In this document: positions 1 through 9,802 of the stretch, piece after piece
Layout of the letters: each line of letters starts with the position of its first letter
Position numbering within the stretch: position 1 is the stretch's first letter
Assembly: GCA_947497485.1 (NCBI GenBank)
Contig: CANMHB010000004.1
Coordinates: forward strand, 1 to 64,000
DNA length: 64,000 nucleotides
Reading direction: 5' to 3'
Source: Flavobacteriales bacterium
GTDB lineage: Bacteria > Bacteroidota > Bacteroidia > Flavobacteriales_D > Crocinitomicaceae
Translations under genes and position numbers: made by a program
Notes under the pieces: model-generated
Told to the model about the DNA's origin: nothing
The model's database searches: none
Seen by the model: the letters and a program-made list of their open reading frames with translations, nothing else

Positions 1-963
1 TGGTCCTTGCGGTCCAGTTAATCCAATTGGTCCTTGCGGTCCAACGGCACCATCTGCACCTGCTGGTCCTTGCGGTCCAGTTAATCCAATAGGTCCTTGC
101 GGTCCAACAGCACCATCTGCGCCTGCTGGTCCTTGCGGTCCAGTTAATCCAATTGGTCCTTGCGGTCCAACGGCACCATCTGCACCTGCTGGTCCTTGCG
201 TTCCAGTTAATCCAATTGGTCCTTGCGGTCCAACGGCACCATCTGCGCCTGCTGGTCCTTGCGGTCCAGTTAATCCAATTGGTCCTTGCGGACCTGTTTG
301 TCCTGTCGCACCAGTTAACCCGATCTGCCCTTGTGGTCCAGTTAATCCAATAGGTCCCTGCGGTCCTGTTTGTCCTGTCGCACCAGTTAACCCGGTCGGC
401 CCTTGCGGTCCGGTTAATCCAATAGGTCCCTGTGGTCCTGTTGCACCCGTTAATCCGGTTGGTCCTTGCGGTCCTGTTTGTCCTTGTGGCCCAGCAGGTC
501 CTTGAGGACCCGTAGCACCATTTTGTCCATTACATAGGTAATCAGTTGACGTAACCTCTGATGCATCTAAAACACCATTTGAATTAGTATCACTTCCTAG
601 TTGAAGAAGAACACCACCGCTAGGACAATTCGCTCCAGCAGCTACATTCACGGTATTGGCAACTAAATTAGATAAATTTGCTCCATCACAAAGTGAATTC
701 CAAGACGTTGAGTTAGATGAATAATACATAACACAATTGACATCCGTGTCATATACAAGAAGTCCGTTTGCAGGATTATTTATAGCCGTTCTTTGTATGG
801 TTGTCATTCTAGGAATTAACATACCTTTAGATGTAGAACTAACATCCAAAACACTTGTTGGATTCGGTGTTGCAGGAACATCAGAAATACTCACATTTTG
901 TTGAGCATTTATCAATAAATTTTGACAAAGTAGAAGAACAAATAAAATTTTTTTCAGTTTCAT
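1..963 (-). CDS. Secreted collagen-like (Gly-X-Y repeat) protein, 3' end truncated by window edge
   Basis: Reverse strand is open from ATG (revcomp of 961-963) to the window edge: [30 protein letters not shown]...[25 protein letters not shown]...[62 protein letters not shown]... Signal peptide, typical Bacteroidota N-terminal region, then collagen-like repeats. Absent from ORF track because no stop lies in the window. Confidence 0.85.
   Translation of the reverse strand, partial: MKLKKILFVLLLCQNLLINAQQNVSISDVPATPNPTSVLDVSSTSKGMLIPRMTTIQRTAINNPANGLLVYDTDVNCVMYYSSNSTSWNSLCDGANLSNLVANTVNVAAGANCPSGGVLLQLGSDTNSNGVLDASEVTSTDYLCNGQNGATGPQGPAGPQGQTGPQGPTGLTGATGPQGPIGLTGPQGPTGLTGATGQTGPQGPIGLTGPQGQIGLTGATGQTGPQGPIGLTGPQGPAGADGAVGPQGPIGLTGTQGPAGADGAVGPQGPIGLTGPQGPAGADGAVGPQGPIGLTGPQGPAGADGAVGPQGPIGLTGPQGP
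2..300 (-). repeat. 63-bp tandem repeat encoding the 21-aa unit [21 protein letters not shown] (about 4.5 near-identical copies), followed by degenerate Gly-X-Y repeats
   Basis: ggtccttgcggtccagttaatccaattggtccttgcggtccaacggcaccatctgcacctgct recurs every 63 bp from position 2. Confidence 0.9.
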
Positions 964-966
964 TTT

Positions 967-2754
967 TTAGCGTATTAATGTTAGATGACCAGATATTTTT
1001 ATTTTTTCGTCTGTGTTTTTTGGTTTGTAGCTGATTTTCCAGGTGTAGATACCATCGGGGCAGTCAGTTCTAGAATTTCCATATGTTCCATCCCATCGAG
1101 CAGCTGCATCGTGACTTTCCCAAATCACCTCTCCCCATCGATTAAATATGAACAATTCGAAATTAAATGGATCAAATCCTTGTGTGAATACTGGTCCCCA
1201 AGTTTGATTAAATTCATCTTGATCAGGTGTAAAGGAATTTGGCACATAGAAAATAGCATCTTCTTTATAGTAAATGATCATTGTGGAAGTATCAATACAA
1301 CCATTTGAAGAAGAAGCAACGAGCGTAACAAGGATATTTTCAGAGATGTTATTTACATTGAAAATTGGATTAGAAAAAGCAGAACCTCCATAGTTGCCAA
1401 AAGTCCATTGATATTGGTCTGCCCCTGATGAATTGTTATAAAAGTAAATTGATTGTGTGTTACCATTTATCTCATTTTCACTACTTGAGAAGGATGAAAC
1501 TGGTGTATCCTCGACACAGATTAAACTATTGATAGAATTACTTACGGAACAATTTCCAGCAGTTGTAATTAACGTAATATCGTAACATCCAGGTTCTGTC
1601 AAAACTTCGTTTAACTGGCTACCACTTCCAATATTTACGCCATTTGCTAGCCAACTGTAGTTTAGACCAGGGCTTGATGTAGTTTCAAAAGTAATATTCA
1701 AAGGCGAGCAACCTTGAGATAAAGGTGTATTTATGTCTCCAGGAATTGGATTAAGATTTGATAAAATATATGGTATATCTCCAAAATTATTCCAACCAGT
1801 AGCAGTTGCTTTTGAAAATCCGATTGAACTGCCATTAGAAACATTAGGGATATCTTGCCAAATACCATTCGTATTAATATTCCAACGAGCGAGATCATTC
1901 CAATTTCCGTCAGAAACGGGGATAAAACAAACTCCAATGTCGGCGCTACTTGAACCGAAAATTCGATCAATTTGATGATAAAACTTTGGATTTGATTCAC
2001 AAATTATACTTTCTGCACTATTGCGGTCATATGTTTCTGAAGATGCATCCAAATTCGCCATTCTGACGCTATATATATTTGGATTGTTATCATTTGGATT
2101 TAGTTCAATAGGTCGATATCTGTAAAGGCCGCTTCCTGGAATATTGGCACTGCTATTGGCATTTGAACCAGTTGGAAATAAATACATTCCCGTATTCGCC
2201 GTCGCTCTTGATAAGTATCCGCCATTGGCACTTGAAACAAAACCCGTGGTTCTTTGAATGGCATTTAAAGCAGAATTGGTAACATAAAACTCATACAAGT
2301 CTGTATTTAAATGAAGACTTTTCAAATCGAGTGTGCCATTTGCAATTTTGTTAACTTGTTGTGTTTTAACTCCAGTTCCATCTAAGGTAACATTGAAAAA
2401 TTGGGTTGTAGAAGAACCGCCCAAAAATTGGTTTGCACCTTCAAAAAAAACGGTTCCCATTGACGAATTAAAAACAGCGTTATCAAACCAATTACCCAAA
2501 AGTCTGATGTAACCATCTGCATTAATGGTTGAATTATTCGTAATGTCTTGGTTTACATATAATTCCGAGCTAGTAGAAGTGCCATTTCCATTTACTGAAA
2601 ATATTCCAGTTGCATCGTTCAAAACACTTCCATTAACATGAATAAATGATCCGGATTGAGCCGTAATAAATCCACCATTGTTGTTAACAGTTTGTGACCT
2701 TAACAACAAAGAATAAAAGATAAAAAATACTGTTAGTAATTTCAAGCGGCGCAA
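967..2754 (-). CDS. T9SS type B sorting domain (gliding-motility-associated C-terminal domain) surface protein
   Basis: C-terminus FYVPNSFTPDQDEFNQTWGPVF...FIFNRWGEVIWESHD...WDGTYG...DGIYTWKISYK is the classic type B CTD. N-terminal signal peptide; PKD-like segments (YQWTFGNYGGSAFSNP). TTG is the apparent start. Confidence 0.85.
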   Translation of the reverse strand: MRRLKLLTVFFIFYSLLLRSQTVNNNGGFITAQSGSFIHVNGSVLNDATGIFSVNGNGTSTSSELYVNQDITNNSTINADGYIRLLGNWFDNAVFNSSMGTVFFEGANQFLGGSSTTQFFNVTLDGTGVKTQQVNKIANGTLDLKSLHLNTDLYEFYVTNSALNAIQRTTGFVSSANGGYLSRATANTGMYLFPTGSNANSSANIPGSGLYRYRPIELNPNDNNPNIYSVRMANLDASSETYDRNSAESIICESNPKFYHQIDRIFGSSSADIGVCFIPVSDGNWNDLARWNINTNGIWQDIPNVSNGSSIGFSKATATGWNNFGDIPYILSNLNPIPGDINTPLSQGCSPLNITFETTSSPGLNYSWLANGVNIGSGSQLNEVLTEPGCYDITLITTAGNCSVSNSINSLICVEDTPVSSFSSSENEINGNTQSIYFYNNSSGADQYQWTFGNYGGSAFSNPIFNVNNISENILVTLVASSSNGCIDTSTMIIYYKEDAIFYVPNSFTPDQDEFNQTWGPVFTQGFDPFNFELFIFNRWGEVIWESHDAAARWDGTYGNSRTDCPDGIYTWKISYKPKNTDEKIKISGHLTLIR

Positions 2755-2806
2755 ATTTCTGATAATTAATTCGGACTAAAAAATATTTTTATGAACATTA
2801 TCAGAT

Positions 2807-5800
2807 TTAACGAATTAGTCTAATTGAACCAGTTATGTCAATTTTTTCATCCGTTTCTTTTGGCTTGTAACTTATTTTCCAAGTGTAAACTCCATCTGCA
2901 CATTCGCGTCCTTTATTTCCATATGTGCCATCCCATCTACCTTGAGAATCATGACTTTCCCAAATTATCTCTCCCCATCTATTAAATACATATAAATCAA
3001 AGTTAAAAGGATCAAAACCTTGTGTGAAAACAGGTCCCCATGTTTGATTAAATTCATCTTGATCTGGAGTAAATGAATTTGGCACGTAGAACAATGATTG
3101 TTCTTTGTAATTAATAAAAATTGTTGATTGTGAAGTACAACCTAGGGCAGAAGATGCGGTTAAGGTAACCAACATACCACTTTGAATATTTGAATATAAA
3201 TGGGACGGGTTGTTTTCCGTAGATGAACTTTGGTCGCCAAAGTCCCAATAATATTCTGTAGCACCAATTGTATTATTGGAAAAGTTTACATTATGAGAGT
3301 TATCAACAAAAACGTTTGGACTAGATGTAAAAGAAACTATTGGGTTTGCTTCAACACAAATGAAATCATTTACTGCTGTCGATGCGGTGCATCCTTGAGA
3401 GTTTGTTACTGTTAAATTTATATCGAAGCAACCTGCTTCTGTGAAAACTGATGATAACGTTGATCCTGAACCAATTGAATTCCCATTTGAACTCCAATTG
3501 TATTGAACCCCAGGGAAATTTGCAGCAGATAAGATCACAGAAAAAGGAGCACAACCAATTAATGTATCTGCTTGAAATGGAATTGCTGGGAAAACAATTT
3601 GATTTTGTATTGAAAATGAGGAGCTAGCTGAAGATGAACAAGAGCCGTTGTTTGTAATTACAGTATAATTTGATCCTGGATTCATCCCAGAAATACTTCC
3701 GTTTGATCCAACGGAAGGGCCAGCCGGTGTGAATGTATATGTTTGAGAACCAATGAAATTAGTAATTGTTGCAGATCCGTTTGCAAAACATGTTGCTGGT
3801 GAGGTTGAAATTGTTGGCGTCGCTGGAGTAGGTAGTTGGGCAGCAATATTAAATGAAGCACTTGGTAGTGATGGGCAATTCGTATTTGATGCAATTACGG
3901 TGTAATTTGATCCCGGATTCATCCCAGAAATTGTTCCACCAGCACCAACGCTTGGCCCAGATGGGGTAAAAGTGTAAGTCAAACTGCCATCATAATTACC
4001 AATGTTAGCTGTTCCTGGCCCTGTGCATGTGGCCGGATATGTCGTTGTCGTTGGAATTGCTGGAGCAACTAGTTGCGGCTGAATTGTAAAAGCTTGACTA
4101 GTTAATGATGTGCAAGAGCCATTATTTGTGGTTACTGTATAAGATATACTTGGAGTTACATTTGAAATTGAACCATTTATACCGACACTCGGTCCGCTTG
4201 GAGTGAAACTGTAGGTTTGCGATGAAACATAATTCGTAATTGAAGCACTTCCATTTGCCCAACAACTTGGAGAAATTACTGAAATTACGGGGGTTGCTGG
4301 TGTAATCAACTGAGCGGCGATATTAAATGCTGAACTTGGGCTTGAAGTACAATTTGCATTTCCAGCTGTTAAAGTATAGTTAGTACCTGGATTCATTCCT
4401 GATATTAAGCCTGTAGCGTTAACCGAAGGACTGGAAGGAGTAAATGTATAGGTGACTGATGCATCAAAATTACTTACTGATGCATTACCAGTTGCTGTAC
4501 ATGTGGCAGCATTTGTTGAAATTGTCGGCACGGCGGGAGCTGTTAACTGGGACGATACGTTAAATGAGGAACTCGGTGCCGAAGAACATGATCCATTTCC
4601 TGCAATCAGCGTGTAATTTGTTCCGGCAATCATTCCAGATATTACTCCTCCAGAACCAACTGTTGGCCCAACAGGATTGAAAGTGTAAATTAATGTTGAA
4701 ACATAATTTGAAACTGTTGCGATGCCATTTGATGAACAAGTGGCAAGAAGTGTAGTAACGGTAGGAACAGCAGGTGTTGATAATTGTGGATCAATTAAAA
4801 AGGCAGAACTTGGCGCAGAGGTGCAACTTCCATTGCCAGCTGTCAAAGTATAGCTAGTTCCTGCCGTCATATTGGAAATAGCTCCAGTAGCACCTGCAGA
4901 TGGACCAGAAGGAGAAAAAGTGTAAATCAGCGTGCCACCATAATTTGAAATAGAAGCCGTTCCCGCAGCAGAGCATGTTGCAGGATTTGTTGTAATTGTG
5001 GGTACTGCAGGAGTTGTTAATTGTGGATCAATTAAAAAAGCAGAGCTTGGTGCAGAAGTACAACTTCCAATACTTGCTGTAACGGTATAACTAGTTCCAG
5101 TCGTCATGTTGGAAATAGCACCAGAAGAACCTGCAGTTGGACCAGAAGGTGAAAACGTGTAAGTCAGCGTACCTCCATAATTAGAAATTGAAGCCGTTCC
5201 CGCTGCTGAGCATGTTGCAGGATTTGTTATAATTGTTGGAACAGCAGGTGTTGATAATTGTGGATCAATTAAAAAGGCAGAACTTGGTGCAGAGGTACAA
5301 CTTCCATTGCCAGCTGTCACAGTATAGCTGGTACCTGTCGTCATATTGGAAATAGCGCCAGAAGCACCTGCAGTTGGACCAGAAGGAGAAAAAGTGTAGG
5401 TTAGAGCACCACCATAATTCGAAATAGAAGCCGTTCCTGCAGAAGAGCATGTTGCAGGATTTGTTGTAATTGTGGGTACTGCAGGAGTCGTTAATTGAGC
5501 AGATACGTTAAATGTTGAACTTGCAGTAGAATTACAAGTGCCATTACTTGCTATTACAGTGTAGTTTGTTCCTGCTGACAACCCGGATATTACTCCTCCA
5601 GATCCAACAGTAGGACCAGATGGGGTAAATGAATAAGTCAAACTAGGGTCATAATTACCAATGGTTGCAGAGCCAGCAGAACTGCAGGTTGCTGCATTCG
5701 TTGTTATAGTTGGTGTTGGTATTGCAATTACTGTAATTATTCCAGTTGCAGTTGCAGTCGCACAGGAATTACCACTTGTTGTAACTGTATAATTGTAGGT

Positions 5801-7150
5801 TCCGGCTACAGTTGGAGTACCACTTATCGTAACAACTCCTCCAGAAACAGTGGCATTCACTCCTGTTGGCAAACCAGTAGCCGATGCTCCGGTTGCGCCT
5901 CCTCCTAAAGTCATGCTAATTGAGGACATTGGTAAATTAACACATACTGTTCGATCTGCTCCCGCAGTAATGGTATGATTTGCATTAACCGTTACAGATT
6001 GGGATGTCGTATTAGTGCACCCCGCTAAAGAATTTGTGGTTAATGAAATTAAATAAGTTCCTGGAGTTGTATAATTTTGGGCTGGAGGGTTTTGTAATGT
6101 ACTTGTATTACCATTTCCAAAATTCCAATTATAAGATGATGCTGCAACGGAAGTATTCGTAATTGTAACATTCGCACTTCCACAAGCCGTTGCCGGAGAA
6201 ACTGAAAATTGAGCAGTGGGAGCCATTAAAAAGGTGCTTCCTGCAAAACTCATAATAAAACCTGTGCTATTATTATTAAAGTTATCAATTATAAGCATGT
6301 AAGTTTGACCAGCAGTAACAGAGACTGGGTCGCAGAATTCTCCATTGCAAGTTCCGGGTCCAGCTTGCATTCCAATTATATCACTGTTACCATTAGTAAA
6401 ATTATAGTTACAAGCGAGTGGCGTTGTACTATTTGATGGACATCCACTGGTAATATTGTATAACGCCCAATCATATTCAGCTGTACCTTGAATATCTGCG
6501 GTCCATTGAAGTATACCGGTTTGTCCTACGGTGAACTTATAGAAAACAGGTTGTTGAAGCGGGTCAATAAAGCATAAAGGTGTCAACGAATTATTATTTG
6601 CAGGAAATGGATTCAGTGTAAAATTATTTAAGTTGCAAAGCGGTGTTGCAGTGTTACACGAACTTCCAGGAGTGGGAGGTGGAGTCGTTGACGTTATACA
6701 TAGTTGAAATCCACCTTGTGTACCATTGTTGCTTTCGACTGAAATCCACACTTGAGTTCCCGGTGTAAATGTCCAAGCAGCAGATGCAGTTCCATTGTTC
6801 GTTGCAGAAGCATTACAAATGTTAAAGGCGTTATCTGAACAACCTGTTCCGTCAATTGCAACAATTGCCTGCTGAATGGACGGGCTTCCCTGAGGAGTCA
6901 CAGTAACTGTATTTTGACTACCAGTTGCAATAAATGTAAACCAAACTTCATTCCCAGGAGTTCCAGTATCACAGGAACTTGTTGTGTTATCACTGATAGC
7001 ATTAACAGTTGTTGACGTTATACAAACACTTCCTGAAGCGGGAATTGTTATCGCTTGAGCCGAAGTACAATTATCATTTGCAACTTGAGATATTAAACCA
7101 AATGCAATAAGGTTAATTCCCAAAAGTAAAAAGATCTTAAAATTGGGCAT
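2807..7150 (-). CDS. Large secreted multi-repeat protein with PKD domains and T9SS type B sorting domain
   Basis: 1447 aa; signal peptide; PKD motifs (YNWNFGNGNTSTLQNP, YYWDFGDQSSSTENNPSHLY); nine ~79-aa repeats; C-terminal YVPNSFTPDQDEFNQTW...YVFNRWGEIIWESHD...DGVYTWKISYK. Confidence 0.88.
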   Translation of the reverse strand: MPNFKIFLLLGINLIAFGLISQVANDNCTSAQAITIPASGSVCITSTTVNAISDNTTSSCDTGTPGNEVWFTFIATGSQNTVTVTPQGSPSIQQAIVAIDGTGCSDNAFNICNASATNNGTASAAWTFTPGTQVWISVESNNGTQGGFQLCITSTTPPPTPGSSCNTATPLCNLNNFTLNPFPANNNSLTPLCFIDPLQQPVFYKFTVGQTGILQWTADIQGTAEYDWALYNITSGCPSNSTTPLACNYNFTNGNSDIIGMQAGPGTCNGEFCDPVSVTAGQTYMLIIDNFNNNSTGFIMSFAGSTFLMAPTAQFSVSPATACGSANVTITNTSVAASSYNWNFGNGNTSTLQNPPAQNYTTPGTYLISLTTNSLAGCTNTTSQSVTVNANHTITAGADRTVCVNLPMSSISMTLGGGATGASATGLPTGVNATVSGGVVTISGTPTVAGTYNYTVTTSGNSCATATATGIITVIAIPTPTITTNAATCSSAGSATIGNYDPSLTYSFTPSGPTVGSGGVISGLSAGTNYTVIASNGTCNSTASSTFNVSAQLTTPAVPTITTNPATCSSAGTASISNYGGALTYTFSPSGPTAGASGAISNMTTGTSYTVTAGNGSCTSAPSSAFLIDPQLSTPAVPTIITNPATCSAAGTASISNYGGTLTYTFSPSGPTAGSSGAISNMTTGTSYTVTASIGSCTSAPSSAFLIDPQLTTPAVPTITTNPATCSAAGTASISNYGGTLIYTFSPSGPSAGATGAISNMTAGTSYTLTAGNGSCTSAPSSAFLIDPQLSTPAVPTVTTLLATCSSNGIATVSNYVSTLIYTFNPVGPTVGSGGVISGMIAGTNYTLIAGNGSCSSAPSSSFNVSSQLTAPAVPTISTNAATCTATGNASVSNFDASVTYTFTPSSPSVNATGLISGMNPGTNYTLTAGNANCTSSPSSAFNIAAQLITPATPVISVISPSCWANGSASITNYVSSQTYSFTPSGPSVGINGSISNVTPSISYTVTTNNGSCTSLTSQAFTIQPQLVAPAIPTTTTYPATCTGPGTANIGNYDGSLTYTFTPSGPSVGAGGTISGMNPGSNYTVIASNTNCPSLPSASFNIAAQLPTPATPTISTSPATCFANGSATITNFIGSQTYTFTPAGPSVGSNGSISGMNPGSNYTVITNNGSCSSSASSSFSIQNQIVFPAIPFQADTLIGCAPFSVILSAANFPGVQYNWSSNGNSIGSGSTLSSVFTEAGCFDINLTVTNSQGCTASTAVNDFICVEANPIVSFTSSPNVFVDNSHNVNFSNNTIGATEYYWDFGDQSSSTENNPSHLYSNIQSGMLVTLTASSALGCTSQSTIFINYKEQSLFYVPNSFTPDQDEFNQTWGPVFTQGFDPFNFDLYVFNRWGEIIWESHDSQGRWDGTYGNKGRECADGVYTWKISYKPKETDEKIDITGSIRLIR
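3570..5730 (-). repeat. Tandem 237-bp (79-aa) modules, about nine copies, the middle ones most similar
   Basis: The phrase gtggatcaattaaaaa starts at 4786, 5023 and 5260 (exact 237-bp spacing). Protein modules read P.(T/S).ATC...G.A.I.NY...LTYTF.PSGP..G..G.ISNM..GT.YT..A.NGSCTS..SS.F.I..QL.TPA. Confidence 0.85.
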
Positions 7151-7153
7151 TTA

Positions 7154-7453
7154 TCAGAAGTATTTAATGAATTCTAATTTTTGAAAATTGTTGTTATTAA
7201 TTTCATCCCTCGATAAAATTCTTATACGCATATTTTCGTCTAGCGGGTAATAAGTTACCTCATGATCACGTCTGCTGTTTTCAACTATTTCCAAAATATT
7301 TCCAGGGATATATGGCTGGTACCTAACGTTATGAATTTCAATTTGATATGTTCCATCAAAGTTTGCTGGGGTGTAATTTTCGGTATGACTAGATTGTCCA
7401 AATGATTTGAATGTGCTAGAAATAAAAAGAAGAAAGAGTATTAATGTTCTCAT
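7154..7453 (-). CDS. Small secreted hypothetical protein (99 aa)
   Basis: ATG start, signal peptide MRTLILFLLFISSTFKSFGQ, sits 3 nt upstream of the large T9SS gene on the same strand. Confidence 0.65.
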   Translation of the reverse strand: MRTLILFLLFISSTFKSFGQSSHTENYTPANFDGTYQIEIHNVRYQPYIPGNILEIVENSRRDHEVTYYPLDENMRIRILSRDEINNNNFQKLEFIKYF

Positions 7454-7513
7454 TTTTTGAAATTTATAAAGTTTAGACGTCGATTTAGCTGTTTGGTTGC
7501 TATTTAAATTGAA

Positions 7514-9802
7514 TTAATTTCCTTGATTCATCCGTTTGTCGCGCTGCATCGGATTTTCTTTACTTTGTTGTTGCTTAAATAATTGATAACGAGTTGGTTG
7601 AACTTCTTTTGGCCAGCTATTATTATCTAAATCAGTATCAGCAGTTTCTAAAAACGGATCCAAACGAACAGATTTAACTATTTTGTCAAAGATGAACACT
7701 TTGCTTACCTCATCTTCATACATGCGCCAAATCTCAGCTGGAATCCGACGAACATCTTTACTACCATCCTCGAACGTGAACTCAAGTATTAATGGCATCA
7801 CCAAACCGCCAATGTTTGAGAATTTAATTTCATAGAATTGTTTGTTGGAATTGAGCATTTCCAAATCTTTTGGATCTGTTTTACTTACAAATTCTTCATA
7901 TTCTTTTTTATCTAAAGCATCGACTTTGTATAGATTTCTTTTCGCGTAAAAGTCATCAATGTTAGAATCAGCTTCATTAATCGTTTGTTTGATATCCGTT
8001 TTATTTCGGTTTTCACCGATATGAATATCACGATTCTCTTTTTGTTCTTTTAAAAATGCTTTCTCAACCTCTGGATTTTGTGTATTTAACTGAAACCATT
8101 TTACATCGTCAATGGAAATATCCACATTATCAGTTCCGTAAAACCAACCTCGCCAAAACCAATCTAAATCGACTGCGGATGCATCTTCCATTGTTCTGAA
8201 AAAATCAGCTGGAGAAGGATGTTTGAATTTCCATCGTTCGCAATACGTTTTAAAAGCGTAATCGAAAAGTTCACGCCCCATGACAGTCTCACGTAGAATA
8301 TTCAATGCAGTTGCGGGTTTTCCGTATGCATTGTTTCCGAACTGAAAAATAGACTCGGAATTGGTCATTATTGGAGAAATTGTTTTTTTATCTCCACGCA
8401 TGTAGTCAGCAATCATATGAGCAGGACCTCGTCGGGATGGATAACCGCGTTCCCATTCTTGTTCGGTCAGGTATTGAACAAAGGTGTTTAACCCTTCATC
8501 CATCCAAGTCCATTGGCGTTCGTCGGAATTAATAATCATTGGAAAGAAATTATGACCAACTTCATGAATGATTACTCCCCACATTCCGTATTTTTCTCCT
8601 TCTGAATAAGTCCCGTCAGGTTCTGGGCGACCGCCGTTGAAACATATCATTGGATATTCCATTCCAATCCATTTTGAATGAACAGAAATCGCAACAGGGT
8701 AGGGGTAATCAACGGTAAATTTGGAATAGGTTTTAATCGTATGTGCAACAAGCTTCGTAGAATAGCGCTCCCAAAGTGGATTTCCTTCTTTTGGATAATA
8801 GGACATGCAAAGTACATTTTTACCGTTAACAGGTTGATTTTGAGCATCCCAAATGAATTTTCGAGAAGCCGCAAAAGCAAAATCCCGAACATTTGTTGCT
8901 TTGTAAGTCCAGGTTTTCGTTTTCTTTTCTTTGTTTAATTCGGCTTTTTCAGCTTCCGCTTGCGTAACGATAATGACTGGTTTATCTGATTTACGTGCTT
9001 GATCTAGACGTTTAAGTTGTTCTGCGCTCAAAAGATTCTTGTAATTCTGACATTCGCCCGTTGCGCCAACAATATGATCGGCTGGAACAGTAATATTTAC
9101 CTCGTAATCTCCGAAAGGAAGGGTAAATTCACCTCGTCCTAAAAATTGCTTGTTTTGCCATCCTGTAACATCGTTGTAAACGCACATTCTAGGGAAGAAC
9201 TGAGCAATTGTATATAGGTAATTTTTATCTTTTTCAAAATATTCATATCCACTTCGACCTCCGACGGCCATTCGATCATTGATGTTGTACCACCATTTAA
9301 TTTGAAAAGAAACACTCGCTTTTGACATCAGCGGTTTATCCAAGTCAATGCGCATCATTGTTTTATTGATGAAATACTTCATTTTTTGCCCCGAAGTAGT
9401 TGTAATATTCTCAATCTTGAAACCACCATCGTAATTGAAGAATTTTTTTCGAATATCTCCAACCGACTTAAAATCCTCCATTTTTTCGATTTCAATCAAT
9501 TTGGAATCAGAATTTTCTGAATAGATATTTTGATCCAATTGCAGCCACAAATAATTGAGTTGATCCGGCGAATTGTTGGTGTAAGTAATCGTTTCAACTC
9601 CCATCAATTTTTGTGTTTCATCATCAATCGTAATGTTCATTTTATAATCCGCTTTTTGCTGATAATAATGATTTCCAGGTGCACCTGAAGCTGTTCGAAA
9701 CTCATTTGGCGTGGGTAATTCCTGATCGAGTTGAGCAAATTTTTTCTGCGCAATGGAATTAAAACTGATAATAGAAACGATAAGGAATATTATTTTTTTC
9801 AT
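7514..9802 (-). CDS. M1 family metallopeptidase
   Basis: HEVGHNFFP (HExxH) followed by WMDEGLNTFVQY (downstream Glu) as in M1 aminopeptidases; signal peptide. Confidence 0.9.
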   Translation of the reverse strand: MKKIIFLIVSIISFNSIAQKKFAQLDQELPTPNEFRTASGAPGNHYYQQKADYKMNITIDDETQKLMGVETITYTNNSPDQLNYLWLQLDQNIYSENSDSKLIEIEKMEDFKSVGDIRKKFFNYDGGFKIENITTTSGQKMKYFINKTMMRIDLDKPLMSKASVSFQIKWWYNINDRMAVGGRSGYEYFEKDKNYLYTIAQFFPRMCVYNDVTGWQNKQFLGRGEFTLPFGDYEVNITVPADHIVGATGECQNYKNLLSAEQLKRLDQARKSDKPVIIVTQAEAEKAELNKEKKTKTWTYKATNVRDFAFAASRKFIWDAQNQPVNGKNVLCMSYYPKEGNPLWERYSTKLVAHTIKTYSKFTVDYPYPVAISVHSKWIGMEYPMICFNGGRPEPDGTYSEGEKYGMWGVIIHEVGHNFFPMIINSDERQWTWMDEGLNTFVQYLTEQEWERGYPSRRGPAHMIADYMRGDKKTISPIMTNSESIFQFGNNAYGKPATALNILRETVMGRELFDYAFKTYCERWKFKHPSPADFFRTMEDASAVDLDWFWRGWFYGTDNVDISIDDVKWFQLNTQNPEVEKAFLKEQKENRDIHIGENRNKTDIKQTINEADSNIDDFYAKRNLYKVDALDKKEYEEFVSKTDPKDLEMLNSNKQFYEIKFSNIGGLVMPLILEFTFEDGSKDVRRIPAEIWRMYEDEVSKVFIFDKIVKSVRLDPFLETADTDLDNNSWPKEVQPTRYQLFKQQQSKENPMQRDKRMNQGN

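Noticed and set aside
153-353. ORF of 66 aa ([17 protein letters not shown]...) on the plus strand
   Set aside because: It is the antisense reading of the collagen Gly-X-Y repeat; its periodicity is fully explained by the 63-bp repeat coding on the minus strand.
1-520. CRISPR-like regularly spaced repeats
   Set aside because: The repeats are contiguous, in-frame Gly-X-Y coding units with no unique spacers.
985-1308. 107-aa plus-strand ORF opposite the type B sorting domain
   Set aside because: Antisense to a well-supported CDS, with no recognisable motif or independent evidence.
4700-5470. Long direct repeats that could be taken for a mobile or CRISPR-type array
   Set aside because: The 237-bp period maintains a single reading frame and encodes protein modules.
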